Shown here in pieces: positions 1-8,883 of a DNA stretch of 25,459 bases. The position numbers were made by a program, and so were the translations under genes. The DNA lies in contig JBKOUY010000243.1 in the NCBI GenBank assembly GCA_046723645.1, forward strand, positions 1 to 25,459, written 5' to 3'. Source of the DNA: DASQUK01 sp046723645 (GTDB lineage: Bacteria > Actinomycetota > Acidimicrobiia > Acidimicrobiales > VFJN01). Below the pieces are notes generated by a model. That model was not told the origin of the DNA. It did not search any database and worked only from the letters and a program-made list of their open reading frames with translations. Numbering within the stretch: position 1 is the stretch's first letter; every line of letters starts with the position of its first letter.

Positions 1-332
1 GAGATGATGACCACGCCCAGGGCCAGCATCCCCACGAACAGCAGGCCGATGCCGGTGTCCTCGCGCACGCGGGTGCGGTGCGACACCAGCGTCACGGCCC
101 CGCTCATCAGCAGGGCGGCCACCAGGGCACCCAGCGTGGGGCTGAACCCCCAGAGCACGGCCAGCGCCAGGCCGGGCACGACGCCGTGGGCCAGGGCGTC
201 GCCGAGGAACGTGAGCCCGCGCAGCACCACCCACGTGCCGACCACCGCCGTCGCGCTGCTGGCCAGGAGGCCGGCCAGCAACGCCCGCTGCATGAAGGTC
301 GGCTCGAAGGCGTCGGTGAACCAGGCCATCAC
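1..332 (-). CDS. Zinc/manganese ABC transporter permease, 3' end off the window
   Basis: Membrane subunit of an ABC-3 (ZnuB/MntB-type) metal importer, which would move Zn2+ or Mn2+ delivered by the neighbouring lipoprotein across the membrane. About 110 N-terminal residues are visible, starting (V)MAWFTDAF, followed by hydrophobic segments and the stretch VVLRGLTFLGDALAHGVVPG, typical of the first cytoplasmic loop of this family. The frame is open to base 1, so the gene continues outside the window. GTG at 332 is preferred over ATG at 329 because AGGAGG sits 7 nt before it; this Shine-Dalgarno overlaps the stop of the lipoprotein gene, so the two genes are probably co-translated. The metal specificity is inferred from the neighbours. 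Confidence 0.88.
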   Translation of the reverse strand, partial: MMAWFTDAFEPTFMQRALLAGLLASSATAVVGTWVVLRGLTFLGDALAHGVVPGLALAVLWGFSPTLGALVAALLMSGAVTLVSHRTRVREDTGIGLLFVGMLALGVVII

Positions 333-344
333 GTCGGCGCCTCC

Positions 345-1268
345 TCAGGCAGCCGCCAGGGCGTCGGCGATCCGCGTGGCGTTCGTGCGCATCATGGCAG
401 CGTAGGTCTCGCCACCCGAGCCCTCCCCGCCCAGCGACTCGCTGAACAGCTCCACGACGTCGACGTCGCCCACCTCGTCGGCGAGCGCCTCGGCCAGCCG
501 GGTGGGCGACGAGGTCTCGACGAAGATGGCGGGCACGCCCCGCTCCTCGATCGTGTCGGCGAGCTGGGCGAGCTGCTCGGCGCTGGGCTCCGACTGGGTG
601 GTGCCCGCAGGGATGACGGCGCCGACCACGTCGAACCCGTAGCGGTCGGCGAAGTACCCGAAGACCTCGTGGTTGGTGACCAGCGTGCGACGGTCGGCCG
701 GCACGGCGGACAGCGTCCGCTCCACCTCGGCGTCGAGTGCGTGGAGCTCGTCGACCGTGGCCCGGACCTGGCGGGCGAATGCCGGCGTATCGAGGGCGGG
801 CACCTCGTCGACCAGGAAATCGGCGATGGCCTGCGCGGCGGTGGCCATGCGTGCCGGGTCCGTGAAGAAGTGGGGATCGGTGCCCCCGTCGCCTTCGAGC
901 TCCAGGGTGTCGACCGCGTCGATGGCGGCGAACGTGGGGACACCGTCCTGCTCGGCCGCCTCGATCGTGTCGGTGAGGCCCTCCTCGAAGCCGGCCCCGT
1001 TGGTGACGAGCGCGTCGGCGTCCCGCATGGTGGCGACCTGCCGGGGCGACGCCTCGAACTCGTGGGGAGCGGTGCCCGGGGGCATGATCACCTCGACGTC
1101 AGCCTGGTCGCCGACCAGGTCGGAGACCACGTCGCCCAGCACGTTGGTCGTCACGACCACGCGTGGGCCACCCCCCGACGCGCCGGCGGGGCCGCCGTCG
1201 TCGCCGCAGGCGGCGAGGCCGAGCGTGAGAAGTAGGAGGGCAAGGGCTGCGAGCCGGATGCGGTGCAC
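345..1268 (-). CDS. Zinc-type ABC transporter substrate-binding lipoprotein (ZnuA-like)
   Basis: Extracytoplasmic metal-binding lipoprotein, 307 aa, of the cluster 9 (ZnuA/PsaA) solute-binding family. A lipoprotein signal peptide ends in the lipobox LAAC with Cys21. Likely metal ligands are His69 (TAPHEFE), His133 (DPHFF) and His200 (TNHEVFGY). A third histidine points to zinc, because Mn-type members usually have Glu there. The fourth ligand, normally Asp before SLG, reads Glu277 (FSESLG). There is no long His-rich loop between His69 and His133, only a short EGDGGTDPH turn. The GTG start at 1268 has GAGG about 7 nt upstream. The gene is divergent from the ATPase gene and the permease follows within 15 bp. 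Confidence 0.92.
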   Translation of the reverse strand: MHRIRLAALALLLLTLGLAACGDDGGPAGASGGGPRVVVTTNVLGDVVSDLVGDQADVEVIMPPGTAPHEFEASPRQVATMRDADALVTNGAGFEEGLTDTIEAAEQDGVPTFAAIDAVDTLELEGDGGTDPHFFTDPARMATAAQAIADFLVDEVPALDTPAFARQVRATVDELHALDAEVERTLSAVPADRRTLVTNHEVFGYFADRYGFDVVGAVIPAGTTQSEPSAEQLAQLADTIEERGVPAIFVETSSPTRLAEALADEVGDVDVVELFSESLGGEGSGGETYAAMMRTNATRIADALAAA

Positions 1269-1339
1269 GGGGACCTCGTCGGGTGGCGAGCCGGTAGGAT
1301 CGGCGCAACTGAGAATGGATCTTGATCTCGGCTCGGAAT

Positions 1340-1363
1340 CTAACGAGAGTCATTCCCGATTAG
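1340..1363. promoter_or_regulatory. Candidate Fur/Zur-family operator between divergent zinc transporter units
   Basis: The 112-bp gap between the divergent lipoprotein and ATPase genes is clearly AT-richer than its surroundings. It holds GAGAGTCATTCCC at 1345-1357, which matches 11 of 13 bases of an idealised GAGAATCATTCTC Fur-family core and is flanked by complementary CTAA/TTAG ends. A weaker GAGAAT half site lies at 1311-1316. A Fur-family gene sits two genes away, so control of both units from here is plausible. The site itself is inferred. Confidence 0.4.
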
Positions 1364-1380
1364 CAAGAGGGCTGCGCCAC

Positions 1381-2169
1381 ATGTCCTTTCCTCCCGCCGT
1401 CGCCGCGGACGAGCTCGTGCTCGCTTACGGGCACCGGTTGGCGCTGGCGCCGAGCTCGTTCACCGTCCCGGCGGGCACGTCGGTCGCGCTCATCGGCCCC
1501 AACGGATCGGGCAAGTCGACCCTGCTGCGGGCCATCGCCGGGCTGCTGCCGCCGCGATCGGGGCGGCTCGACGTGCCCGCGCGGCAGAGCCGGGCCGCCG
1601 TGGCCCTCGTCCTGCAGACCACCGACGTCGACCGCTCGCTGCCCATCACCGTCCGGGAGACCGTGACGATGGCGCGGTACGCCACCAGGGGGGCGGTGCG
1701 CCGCCTCGACCGGGACGACCACGCCGTGGTGGATCGGGCCATGGAGCGGCTGGCCATCACGGACCTGGCCGGCCGCCAGCTCCACGAGCTGTCCGGCGGC
1801 CAGCGCCAGCGGGTCCTGGTCGCCCAGGGGCTCGCCCAGGGAGCCGACCTGTTGCTGCTCGACGAGCCGGTGACGGCGCTCGACGTGGTGTCGCGGCGGC
1901 TGATTCTCGAGGCGGTGGCCGCGGAGCGGGACGCGGGCCGGACCGTCGTGCTGTCGACGCACGACCTGGGCGACGCCCGCCTGGCCGACCTGGTGATGCT
2001 GCTCGCCAACCGGCTGATCGCCTGCGGTCCACCCGATGCCGTGCTGACCGACCACAACCTGGCCGCCGCCTACGGCGGCCGGCTGTTGATGCTGCCCGAG
2101 GGGGCGGTGATCATCGACGATCCGCACCACCACGACCACGTGGAGGCGGCGTTTAGGCTCGGACCATGA
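1381..2169 (+). CDS. Zinc/manganese ABC transporter ATP-binding protein (ZnuC-like)
   Basis: ATPase subunit of the metal importer, 262 aa, cytoplasmic. Walker A GPNGSGKST is at about 39-47, Q-loop Gln79, signature LSGGQ at 137-141, Walker B LLLLDEP at 157-163 and H-loop His194 (STHD). The tail ends in DDPHHHDH, a short His cluster that could bind metal. The reading frame stays open far upstream, but only as an antisense shadow of the lipoprotein gene; ATG 1381 is chosen because homology to ABC ATPases begins just after it. AAGAGGG lies 10-15 nt upstream. Its stop overlaps the start of the Fur-family gene (ATGA), indicating translational coupling. Confidence 0.93.
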   Translation: MSFPPAVAADELVLAYGHRLALAPSSFTVPAGTSVALIGPNGSGKSTLLRAIAGLLPPRSGRLDVPARQSRAAVALVLQTTDVDRSLPITVRETVTMARYATRGAVRRLDRDDHAVVDRAMERLAITDLAGRQLHELSGGQRQRVLVAQGLAQGADLLLLDEPVTALDVVSRRLILEAVAAERDAGRTVVLSTHDLGDARLADLVMLLANRLIACGPPDAVLTDHNLAAAYGGRLLMLPEGAVIIDDPHHHDHVEAAFRLGP

Positions 2170-2609
2170 CCGCGGCGCCCGACCTGGACGACGAGGCGGC
2201 GTCCCGCCTGCGGCGGCTCGACCAGCGCTACACGCGGGCTCGCCGCACGCTCGTAGGGGTCCTGGCCTCGGCCGAGGCGCCGTTGTCGATCCCCCAACTG
2301 CTGGCCCGCGAGCGGGGCCTCGCCCAGTCGTCGGCGTACCGAAACCTGGCGGTGCTCGAGCAGGCAGGTGTCGTGCACCGGATCGTGGGCAGCGACGAGT
2401 TCTCGCGCTACGAGCTGGCCGAGGATCTCACCCGGCACCACCACCATCACCTCATCTGTTCCCGCTGCGGCCAGGTCCAGGACTTCACGGCGCCCGCCAG
2501 CATCGAGAGCGACCTCGATCGCGCCCTCCAGCGGGTCGCCGCCCAGCACGGCTTCGACGCCGACCATCACCGGCTCGACCTGGTGGGCACCTGCGCCAAC
2601 TGCCGCTAG
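2166..2609 (+). CDS. Fur-family metalloregulator, probably Zur
   Basis: Transcriptional repressor of the Fur/Zur/PerR family, 147 aa. A winged helix occupies about residues 25-88, with the recognition region SIPQLLARERGLAQSSAYRN. The dimerisation domain begins with five consecutive histidines (91-95) and LICSRCG, so Cys98/Cys101 with Cys143/Cys146 (CANC near the C-terminus) form the structural zinc site of the family. Zur rather than Fur or PerR is inferred from its 4-bp overlap with the zinc-type ATPase gene and from the divergent lipoprotein/permease unit. It would be expected to repress these genes when zinc is plentiful. Confidence 0.9.
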   Translation: MTAAPDLDDEAASRLRRLDQRYTRARRTLVGVLASAEAPLSIPQLLARERGLAQSSAYRNLAVLEQAGVVHRIVGSDEFSRYELAEDLTRHHHHHLICSRCGQVQDFTAPASIESDLDRALQRVAAQHGFDADHHRLDLVGTCANCR

Positions 2610-2722
2610 CCCCGCGGCCCGCGGCGCGGTGTGCGCCGGTGCGTGGGGCTCCGCGGCCCTGCCTCTAACCTCTCCCTTTCGGGTGTGGCGCCCCTCCTCC
2701 GGCCCCAGACCAGGGAGCACGT

Positions 2723-4861
<2,139 letters not shown>

Positions 4862-4882
4862 TGCGCCCGCGGCGCAGCGCTG

Positions 4883-4900
4883 GGACCGGGGACGCGGTCC
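4883..4900. terminator. Hairpin downstream of glgX
   Basis: GGACCG and CGGTCC form a perfect 6-bp stem around a 6-nt loop, 22 bp after the glgX stop. No U-run follows, so it is only a possible terminator or mRNA 3' structure. Confidence 0.3.
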
Positions 4901-4941
4901 GGGCCTAACCTGCGGGCACGCGTGGCGAGCTGGGGGTCTGG

Positions 4942-5133
4942 ATGGCGACGCATCGGCCGGGTGACGACCCGACGGTCGAGCTGACGGCCCCGGCTCCGGC
5001 GTCGCCGCCCCCGGTCGACGACACGGTGCCGACGAGGGCTAGGCACCCGGCGTTCCGATGTGCCGGTTTCCGTCGCTTGCGGACGCCGGATCGCCGAGCC
5101 GGTCGCCGGGCCCGGGTCAGTCGGTCCTGTTGA
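4942..5133 (+). CDS. Small ORF or degraded gene start in the convergent gap
   Basis: A 63-codon ORF in the 255-bp gap between the convergent glgX and exporter genes. GGGGG precedes the ATG by about 7 nt, and a TAACCT element at 4906-4911 could be a -10. The first 35 or so codons (rich in Pro, Ala, Thr and Asp) have the strong G/C third-position bias of real genes. From about 5055 the bias fades and the product becomes an Arg-rich string. This would fit a gene broken near 5050, a very small protein, or chance. The last 17 bp overlap the 3' end of the permease gene. I recognise no family. Confidence 0.22.
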   Translation: MATHRPGDDPTVELTAPAPASPPPVDDTVPTRARHPAFRCAGFRRLRTPDRRAGRRARVSRSC

Positions 5134-5992
5134 ACAGGCGCACGGCCAGGGCCAGCAGGCCGGTCCCGATCGCGACCACCAGCAGCGCCTCCGCCCACAT
5201 CGGCACCAACCAGCCTGCGATCTCGACCCCCGGCGCGTCGGCCAGCACCGACCGGCGCACCAGGTCGACGGCGTAGGTGGCGGGATTGAGGTGGGTGACG
5301 ACCGCCAGCCAGGTGGGCAGGTTCTGCAGCGGGAACACGGCGCCGGACAGGAAGATCATCGGCTGCAGGACCAGCGTCATGACCATCTGGAAGCTCTCCA
5401 TGCGCTCGATGCGCGTGGCCAACACGATGCCGAACGCGGTCATCGCGTAGGCGAGGAGGAGCAGGGAGACGATCAGCAGGAGCAGCCGGCCCACCGTGAG
5501 GTCCACGCCGACGATCGGCGCCGCGACGACGAGGATCAGGCCCTGGACCACCGCCACGGTTCCGCCGCCCAGGGCCTTGCCCAGGACGATCGACGTGCGG
5601 GACACCGGGGCCACCAGCATCTCGCGCATGAAGCCGAACTCGCGGTCCCACACGATCGACACCGCCGAGAACAGCGCCGACGTGATGATCGACATGGAGA
5701 GGATCCCGGGGAACAGGAACTCCTGGTAGTCCAGCCCGCCGGGCACGCCCTGCTGGATGAGGCTGCCCAGCCCCGCCCCCAGGATGAACAGGAAGATGAT
5801 CGGCTGGGCCAGGCCGGTGACGATGCGGGTCGGCGTGCGGCGCAGCCGGATCAGCTCGCGCTGCCACACCATCGCGATGGTCCGGCCGTTGCGGGTGAGC
5901 GTGGCCTGGCGGCGGGTCGCGGCATCTGCGGGCGCCGGCGGGGTCGGCGCCGCGTCGGTGGGCGTGCGGGCGGCGATCGATCCGTCCATCAT
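5117..5992 (-). CDS. ABC-2 type exporter permease (DrrB-like)
   Basis: Membrane component of an ABC-2 exporter, 291 aa, daunorubicin-resistance DrrB type. A Pro/Ala-rich cytoplasmic N-terminus of about 45 residues precedes WQRELIRLRRTPTRIV and about six hydrophobic segments. The WDREFGFMREMLVAPVSRTS segment before the third or fourth span is typical of ABC-2 permeases. The substrate (drug, lipid or glycan) cannot be read from the sequence. Its ATG at 5992 overlaps the ATPase stop (ATGA), so translation is coupled; a second ATG follows at 5989. The gene converges on glgX. Confidence 0.9.
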   Translation of the reverse strand: MMDGSIAARTPTDAAPTPPAPADAATRRQATLTRNGRTIAMVWQRELIRLRRTPTRIVTGLAQPIIFLFILGAGLGSLIQQGVPGGLDYQEFLFPGILSMSIITSALFSAVSIVWDREFGFMREMLVAPVSRTSIVLGKALGGGTVAVVQGLILVVAAPIVGVDLTVGRLLLLIVSLLLLAYAMTAFGIVLATRIERMESFQMVMTLVLQPMIFLSGAVFPLQNLPTWLAVVTHLNPATYAVDLVRRSVLADAPGVEIAGWLVPMWAEALLVVAIGTGLLALAVRLFNRTD

Positions 5993-7023
5993 CCCCTCCG
6001 GAACCCGCGGACCATCGGGTTCATCTTGAGCTGATCGACGGCTCCCGCCTCGGCGTCGCGGATCGCCCGGCCGGTGTACTTGATGAACACGTCGTCGAGG
6101 CTGGGGCGCCGCACGCTGACGCTCTGCACGCCGACCGTCAGGACGCCGAACGCGCTGGGGACGAACTCTTCGCCGTCCGGCACCCGCACCACCAGGCCGC
6201 CGTTCTGGCCGACGACCTCGACGCCGAAGGCCTCGCTCAGCTGGCGGGCCGCGAGGGCGTCGTCGGCCGTGGCGAAGGTGACCGTGTCGGCACCCACGGC
6301 GGCCTTGAGGGCGTCGGGCGTGTCGATGGCCACGATCCGCCCCTGGTCGATGATGGCGATCCGGTCACAGCGCTCGGCCTCGTCCATGTAGTGGGTGGTC
6401 AGGAACATCGTGGTCGACTCGCGGCAGCGCAGCTCGTCGACGTAGTCCCAGATGTGTGCCCGCGTCTGCGGATCGAGCCCGATCGTGGGCTCGTCGAGGA
6501 AGAGGACCCGTGGGGCGTGGATCAGGCCCCTGGCGATCTCGAGCCGGCGCTTCATGCCGCCCGAGAAGTAGCGAACCTGCTGGCCCTTGCGTTCCGTGAG
6601 CCCGACCATCTCGAGCAGCGGCGCCATGCGCTCGGCCACCTGGCTCCGGGGCACGCCGTACATCACGGCGTGGAAGCGGAGGTTCTCCTCGGCCGTGAGG
6701 TAGTCGTCCAGCGTCAGTTCCTGGAAGACGAGCCCGATGCTGGCGCGCACCTCGTCCCGCTGGGTCGTGATGTCGTAGCCGTCGACCGTGGCCCGGCCGG
6801 CGCTGGCCGACAGCAGCGTGCACAGCATGGAGATGGTCGTCGTCTTGCCCGCGCCGTTCGGGCCGAGGAAGCCGAAGAGCTCGCCGGGCGCCACCGTGAA
6901 CGACACGTCGTCCACGGCCGTGAAGCCGCCGAAGCGCTTCACCAGGTGCTCGACCTCGACCGCGGCGGCGCGGGCCGAACTGGCCACGGGATCGGGGAGG
7001 GACCCGTTGGGGGCGGGGGGCAT
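5989..7023 (-). CDS. ABC exporter ATP-binding protein (DrrA-like)
   Basis: ATPase of the exporter formed with the downstream permease, 344 aa. Walker A GPNGAGKTT starts at about 54, signature YFSGGMKRR is at 152-160, Walker B VLFLDEPTIGLDP starts at 173 and the H-loop is His211 (LTTHYMDEAERCD). A C-terminal extension of about 90 residues ending RRPSLDDVFIKYTGRAIRD is the DrrA-specific regulatory tail that serves the partner permease. ATG 7023 is used; the upstream ATGs at 7033 and 7036 are out of frame. No regulator is directly linked; the CGNR gene just upstream lies 51 bp away on the same strand and could be co-transcribed. Confidence 0.92.
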   Translation of the reverse strand: MPPAPNGSLPDPVASSARAAAVEVEHLVKRFGGFTAVDDVSFTVAPGELFGFLGPNGAGKTTTISMLCTLLSASAGRATVDGYDITTQRDEVRASIGLVFQELTLDDYLTAEENLRFHAVMYGVPRSQVAERMAPLLEMVGLTERKGQQVRYFSGGMKRRLEIARGLIHAPRVLFLDEPTIGLDPQTRAHIWDYVDELRCRESTTMFLTTHYMDEAERCDRIAIIDQGRIVAIDTPDALKAAVGADTVTFATADDALAARQLSEAFGVEVVGQNGGLVVRVPDGEEFVPSAFGVLTVGVQSVSVRRPSLDDVFIKYTGRAIRDAEAGAVDQLKMNPMVRGFRRG

Positions 7024-7074
7024 CGCCTGCCATCATGCGGCGCTCCGCGGCGAATCCACCAGTCGGGCCCGCCG

Positions 7075-7626
7075 TCATCCGGCGACGGACCGCTGGCGCT
7101 CGCGGTGCGCGGCCACGTTGGCCCGGCTGGCGCAGCGGTCGGAGCAGTAGCGCCGCGAGCGGTTGCGCGAGCTGTCGATGAAGACGCCACGGCAGCGGGG
7201 ATCAGCGCAGGAGCCGAAGCGGTCGGCCCCGAGGGCGAGGAATGCCATGGCCAGGCCCATGACGGCACCGGTGGCGAACTCGGTGGCGACGGGGCCCCGG
7301 TCGTCGGCGATGTGCAGGTGCCAGTCGGAGTCGTCGTGCCCGGAGATGCTGGGCTGAGGGCGGTGGCGGGCGAGCAGGTGGTTGATCCGTTCGACCATGG
7401 CGGCCGACCCGCCCTCGGCGGCGTCGTCAAAGACCGCCCGGAGCTCGCCGCGCAGGCGGACCAGCGGGGCCAGGTCCCGGTCCTCGGCGCGGGGGACCAG
7501 CCACGGCCAGGAGGCCAGGAAGGTCCGCAGGCCATCGAGCGAGCTCAGCGGATCATCGGGTTCGAGCTCGTCGGGCTCCGAGGACACCAGGTCGACGCCG
7601 AATCGAGCGTAAGACTCAAAATCCAC
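7075..7626 (-). CDS. CGNR zinc-finger / ABATE-domain putative transcription regulator
   Basis: About 183 aa. The N-terminal part is an ABATE-type domain (putative stress-induced transcription regulator) and the C-terminal 45 residues are a CGNR zinc finger, with C-x4-C (CADPRC) and C-x3-C (CSDRC) followed by ASRANVAAHRERQ. The motif that names the family reads CASR instead of CGNR here. The product is presumably a DNA-binding regulator; the signal is unknown. A GTG at 7632 is possible, but GTG 7626 has AAGGGG at good spacing, so I start there. It is divergent from the small-ORF/methyltransferase unit and lies upstream of the DrrAB-like exporter on the same strand. Confidence 0.85.
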   Translation of the reverse strand: MDFESYARFGVDLVSSEPDELEPDDPLSSLDGLRTFLASWPWLVPRAEDRDLAPLVRLRGELRAVFDDAAEGGSAAMVERINHLLARHRPQPSISGHDDSDWHLHIADDRGPVATEFATGAVMGLAMAFLALGADRFGSCADPRCRGVFIDSSRNRSRRYCSDRCASRANVAAHRERQRSVAG

Positions 7627-7681
7627 TTGCACCCCTTACCCGTCCGTGGCATGGTGTCAGGAGCAAATCACTACTAAGCAC

Positions 7682-7696
7682 CTTACAGCGGCTTAC
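7682..7696. repeat. CTTAC direct repeat one helical turn apart
   Basis: CTTACAGCGGCTTAC repeats CTTAC with a 10-bp period (7682 and 7692), with a further CTTAC at 7635. It lies in the AT-richer divergent region between the CGNR regulator and the 44-codon ORF. Spacing by one turn could suit a regulator binding site, perhaps for the CGNR protein; this is inference only. Confidence 0.25.
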
Positions 7697-7716
7697 ACGG
7701 AATGGGAGGCTCGATC

Positions 7717-7851
7717 GTGAGAGGGCACCTCTTCGGCCGGGGTTGGCGGCTGGCGACGCCGCACACGGTCAACCGGCGGTTCAACCACTCGGACCGGCAG
7801 CCCGGCCACCACCTGCCGGAGGCCAGCCACCTCGTCCGGAGCTTCCGGTGA
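7717..7851 (+). CDS. 44-aa basic peptide ORF overlapping the methyltransferase start
   Basis: GTG start with GGGAGG 7 nt upstream, 44 codons, and a stop that overlaps the next start as GTGA. The peptide begins MRGHLFGRGWRLATPHTV and ends LVRSFR; it carries many Arg and His residues and few acidic ones. The strong ribosome site and the 4-bp overlap, the same arrangement as real gene pairs in this window, favour translation either as a small protein or as a leader that feeds ribosomes to the methyltransferase. I recognise no family. It could still be chance in GC-rich DNA. Confidence 0.5.
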   Translation: MRGHLFGRGWRLATPHTVNRRFNHSDRQPGHHLPEASHLVRSFR

Positions 7852-8630
7852 CGCCGGCCACGGCCACCGACCGGCCCGATCGGGCGTGGGCCGAGGCCTG
7901 GCAGGAATCGTGGGACCGCCAGCAGGAGGGCTACATGCCCGATCGCGAGGAGCGCCTCGCCGCGTTGCTCGATGTCGTCGAGGCCGTGGCGGACCCCGAG
8001 CCCCTGGTGCTCGACCTCGCCTGCGGCACCGGCACGATTTCCCGGCGCCTGCTCGATCGCTTCCCCGGGGCCCGATCGGTCGCCGTCGATGTCGACCTGG
8101 CGCTGCTCACCATCGCCCGGGCCACGCTCGGTGACGACGAACGCGTGCGCTTCGTGCGGGCCGACCTCGCCGATCCGGCATGGGTGCTCCGGTTGCCCGA
8201 GCTCCCGTTCGATGCGGTGCTCACGGCCACCGCGCTCCACTGGCTCCCCGAAACCCTCCTCCGGCGCGTCTACCGCGATCTGGCCGGCATCGTCCGCCCC
8301 GGCGGTGCGGTCGCCAACGCCGACCAGATGGAGGCGGCCGACCTGCCGCGCCTGGGCGCCGCCCTGGCGGCGGTGGAGGCACGCCGCCTGGAGCGCGTCC
8401 GTGCCGACGGTCGCCCGGACTGGAACGCCTGGTGGGACATCGCCGCCGCCGATCCGGTGATCGCCGAGGCCGTGGCCGAGCGCCGGGCGCACTTCGGCGG
8501 GGTGAACCACCCGGCCGAGTTCGATCCGCCGTCGTCATGGCACGCGCAGGCGCTACTCGACGCCGGGTTCGACGAGGCGGGCGTCGTGTGGCGCTCGGGC
8601 GCGGGCGCCGTGGTGGCGGCGGTCCGCTGA
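7848..8630 (+). CDS. Class I SAM-dependent methyltransferase
   Basis: About 260 aa with a Rossmann methyltransferase fold. Motif I VLDLACGTG is at about 54-62, the acidic end of strand 2 is AVDVD, motif II/III is RFVRADLADP, motif IV is FDAVLTATALHWL, and RPGGAVANADQME follows. This resembles methyltransferase domain 25/11 proteins that act on small molecules; the substrate is unknown. GTG 7848 is chosen because GGAG lies 8 nt upstream and it overlaps the stop of the small ORF. The frame is open further upstream, but that part reads as an out-of-frame version of the small ORF. Confidence 0.88.
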   Translation: MTPATATDRPDRAWAEAWQESWDRQQEGYMPDREERLAALLDVVEAVADPEPLVLDLACGTGTISRRLLDRFPGARSVAVDVDLALLTIARATLGDDERVRFVRADLADPAWVLRLPELPFDAVLTATALHWLPETLLRRVYRDLAGIVRPGGAVANADQMEAADLPRLGAALAAVEARRLERVRADGRPDWNAWWDIAAADPVIAEAVAERRAHFGGVNHPAEFDPPSSWHAQALLDAGFDEAGVVWRSGAGAVVAAVR

Positions 8631-8654
8631 TCCCCGGGCCGGGCGGTCAGGCGG
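8624..8654. terminator. Stem spanning two convergent stop codons
   Basis: CCGCTGA (8624-8630) can pair with TCAGGCGG (8647-8654) with one bulged G. It uses the stop codons of both convergent genes, whose gap is only 16 bp. A weak bidirectional terminator is possible; there is no T-run. Confidence 0.28.
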
Positions 8655-8883
8655 TCGGGGCGACCTCCTCCGCGACGCGACCCGCCTCGCCGGCGTCGAT
8701 GCCCGCCCGGCCCACCAGGAAGCAGGCGATCGGCGCCGCCGTCCGCTCGGACGCATGGGCCGCCGTGCCGGCGAGCGCCAGCAGTGTGTCGACGGTGGCG
8801 GGGTCGGGCGGCGGCACGCCGAGCCGGTCGGCGAAGGCGGCGATCCATTCGTCGGCGTTCATTGCTTCGGGACGCTCGCTCAT
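8647..8883 (-). CDS. DUF6457 small protein linked to a molybdenum enzyme
   Basis: 78 aa, cytoplasmic, mostly helical. It reads like DUF6457: NADEWIAAFADRLGVPPP, then a helix TVDTLLALAGTAAHASERTAAP and IACFLVGRAG. Proteins of this kind are usually seen beside molybdenum-cofactor or molybdopterin-enzyme genes in actinobacteria (my recollection, unsearched). Its ATG overlaps the stop of the oxidoreductase (ATGA), so it is made together with it, suggesting a chaperone, maturation or accessory role. An internal ATG at 8862 is an alternative start. Confidence 0.75.
   Translation of the reverse strand: MSERPEAMNADEWIAAFADRLGVPPPDPATVDTLLALAGTAAHASERTAAPIACFLVGRAGIDAGEAGRVAEEVAPTA

Noticed and set aside
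673..1380. Long N-terminal extension of the zinc ATPase
   Set aside because: The extra part is Ser/Ala/Thr-rich, lies antisense to the lipoprotein gene and crosses the divergent promoter. ABC ATPase similarity starts after ATG 1381.
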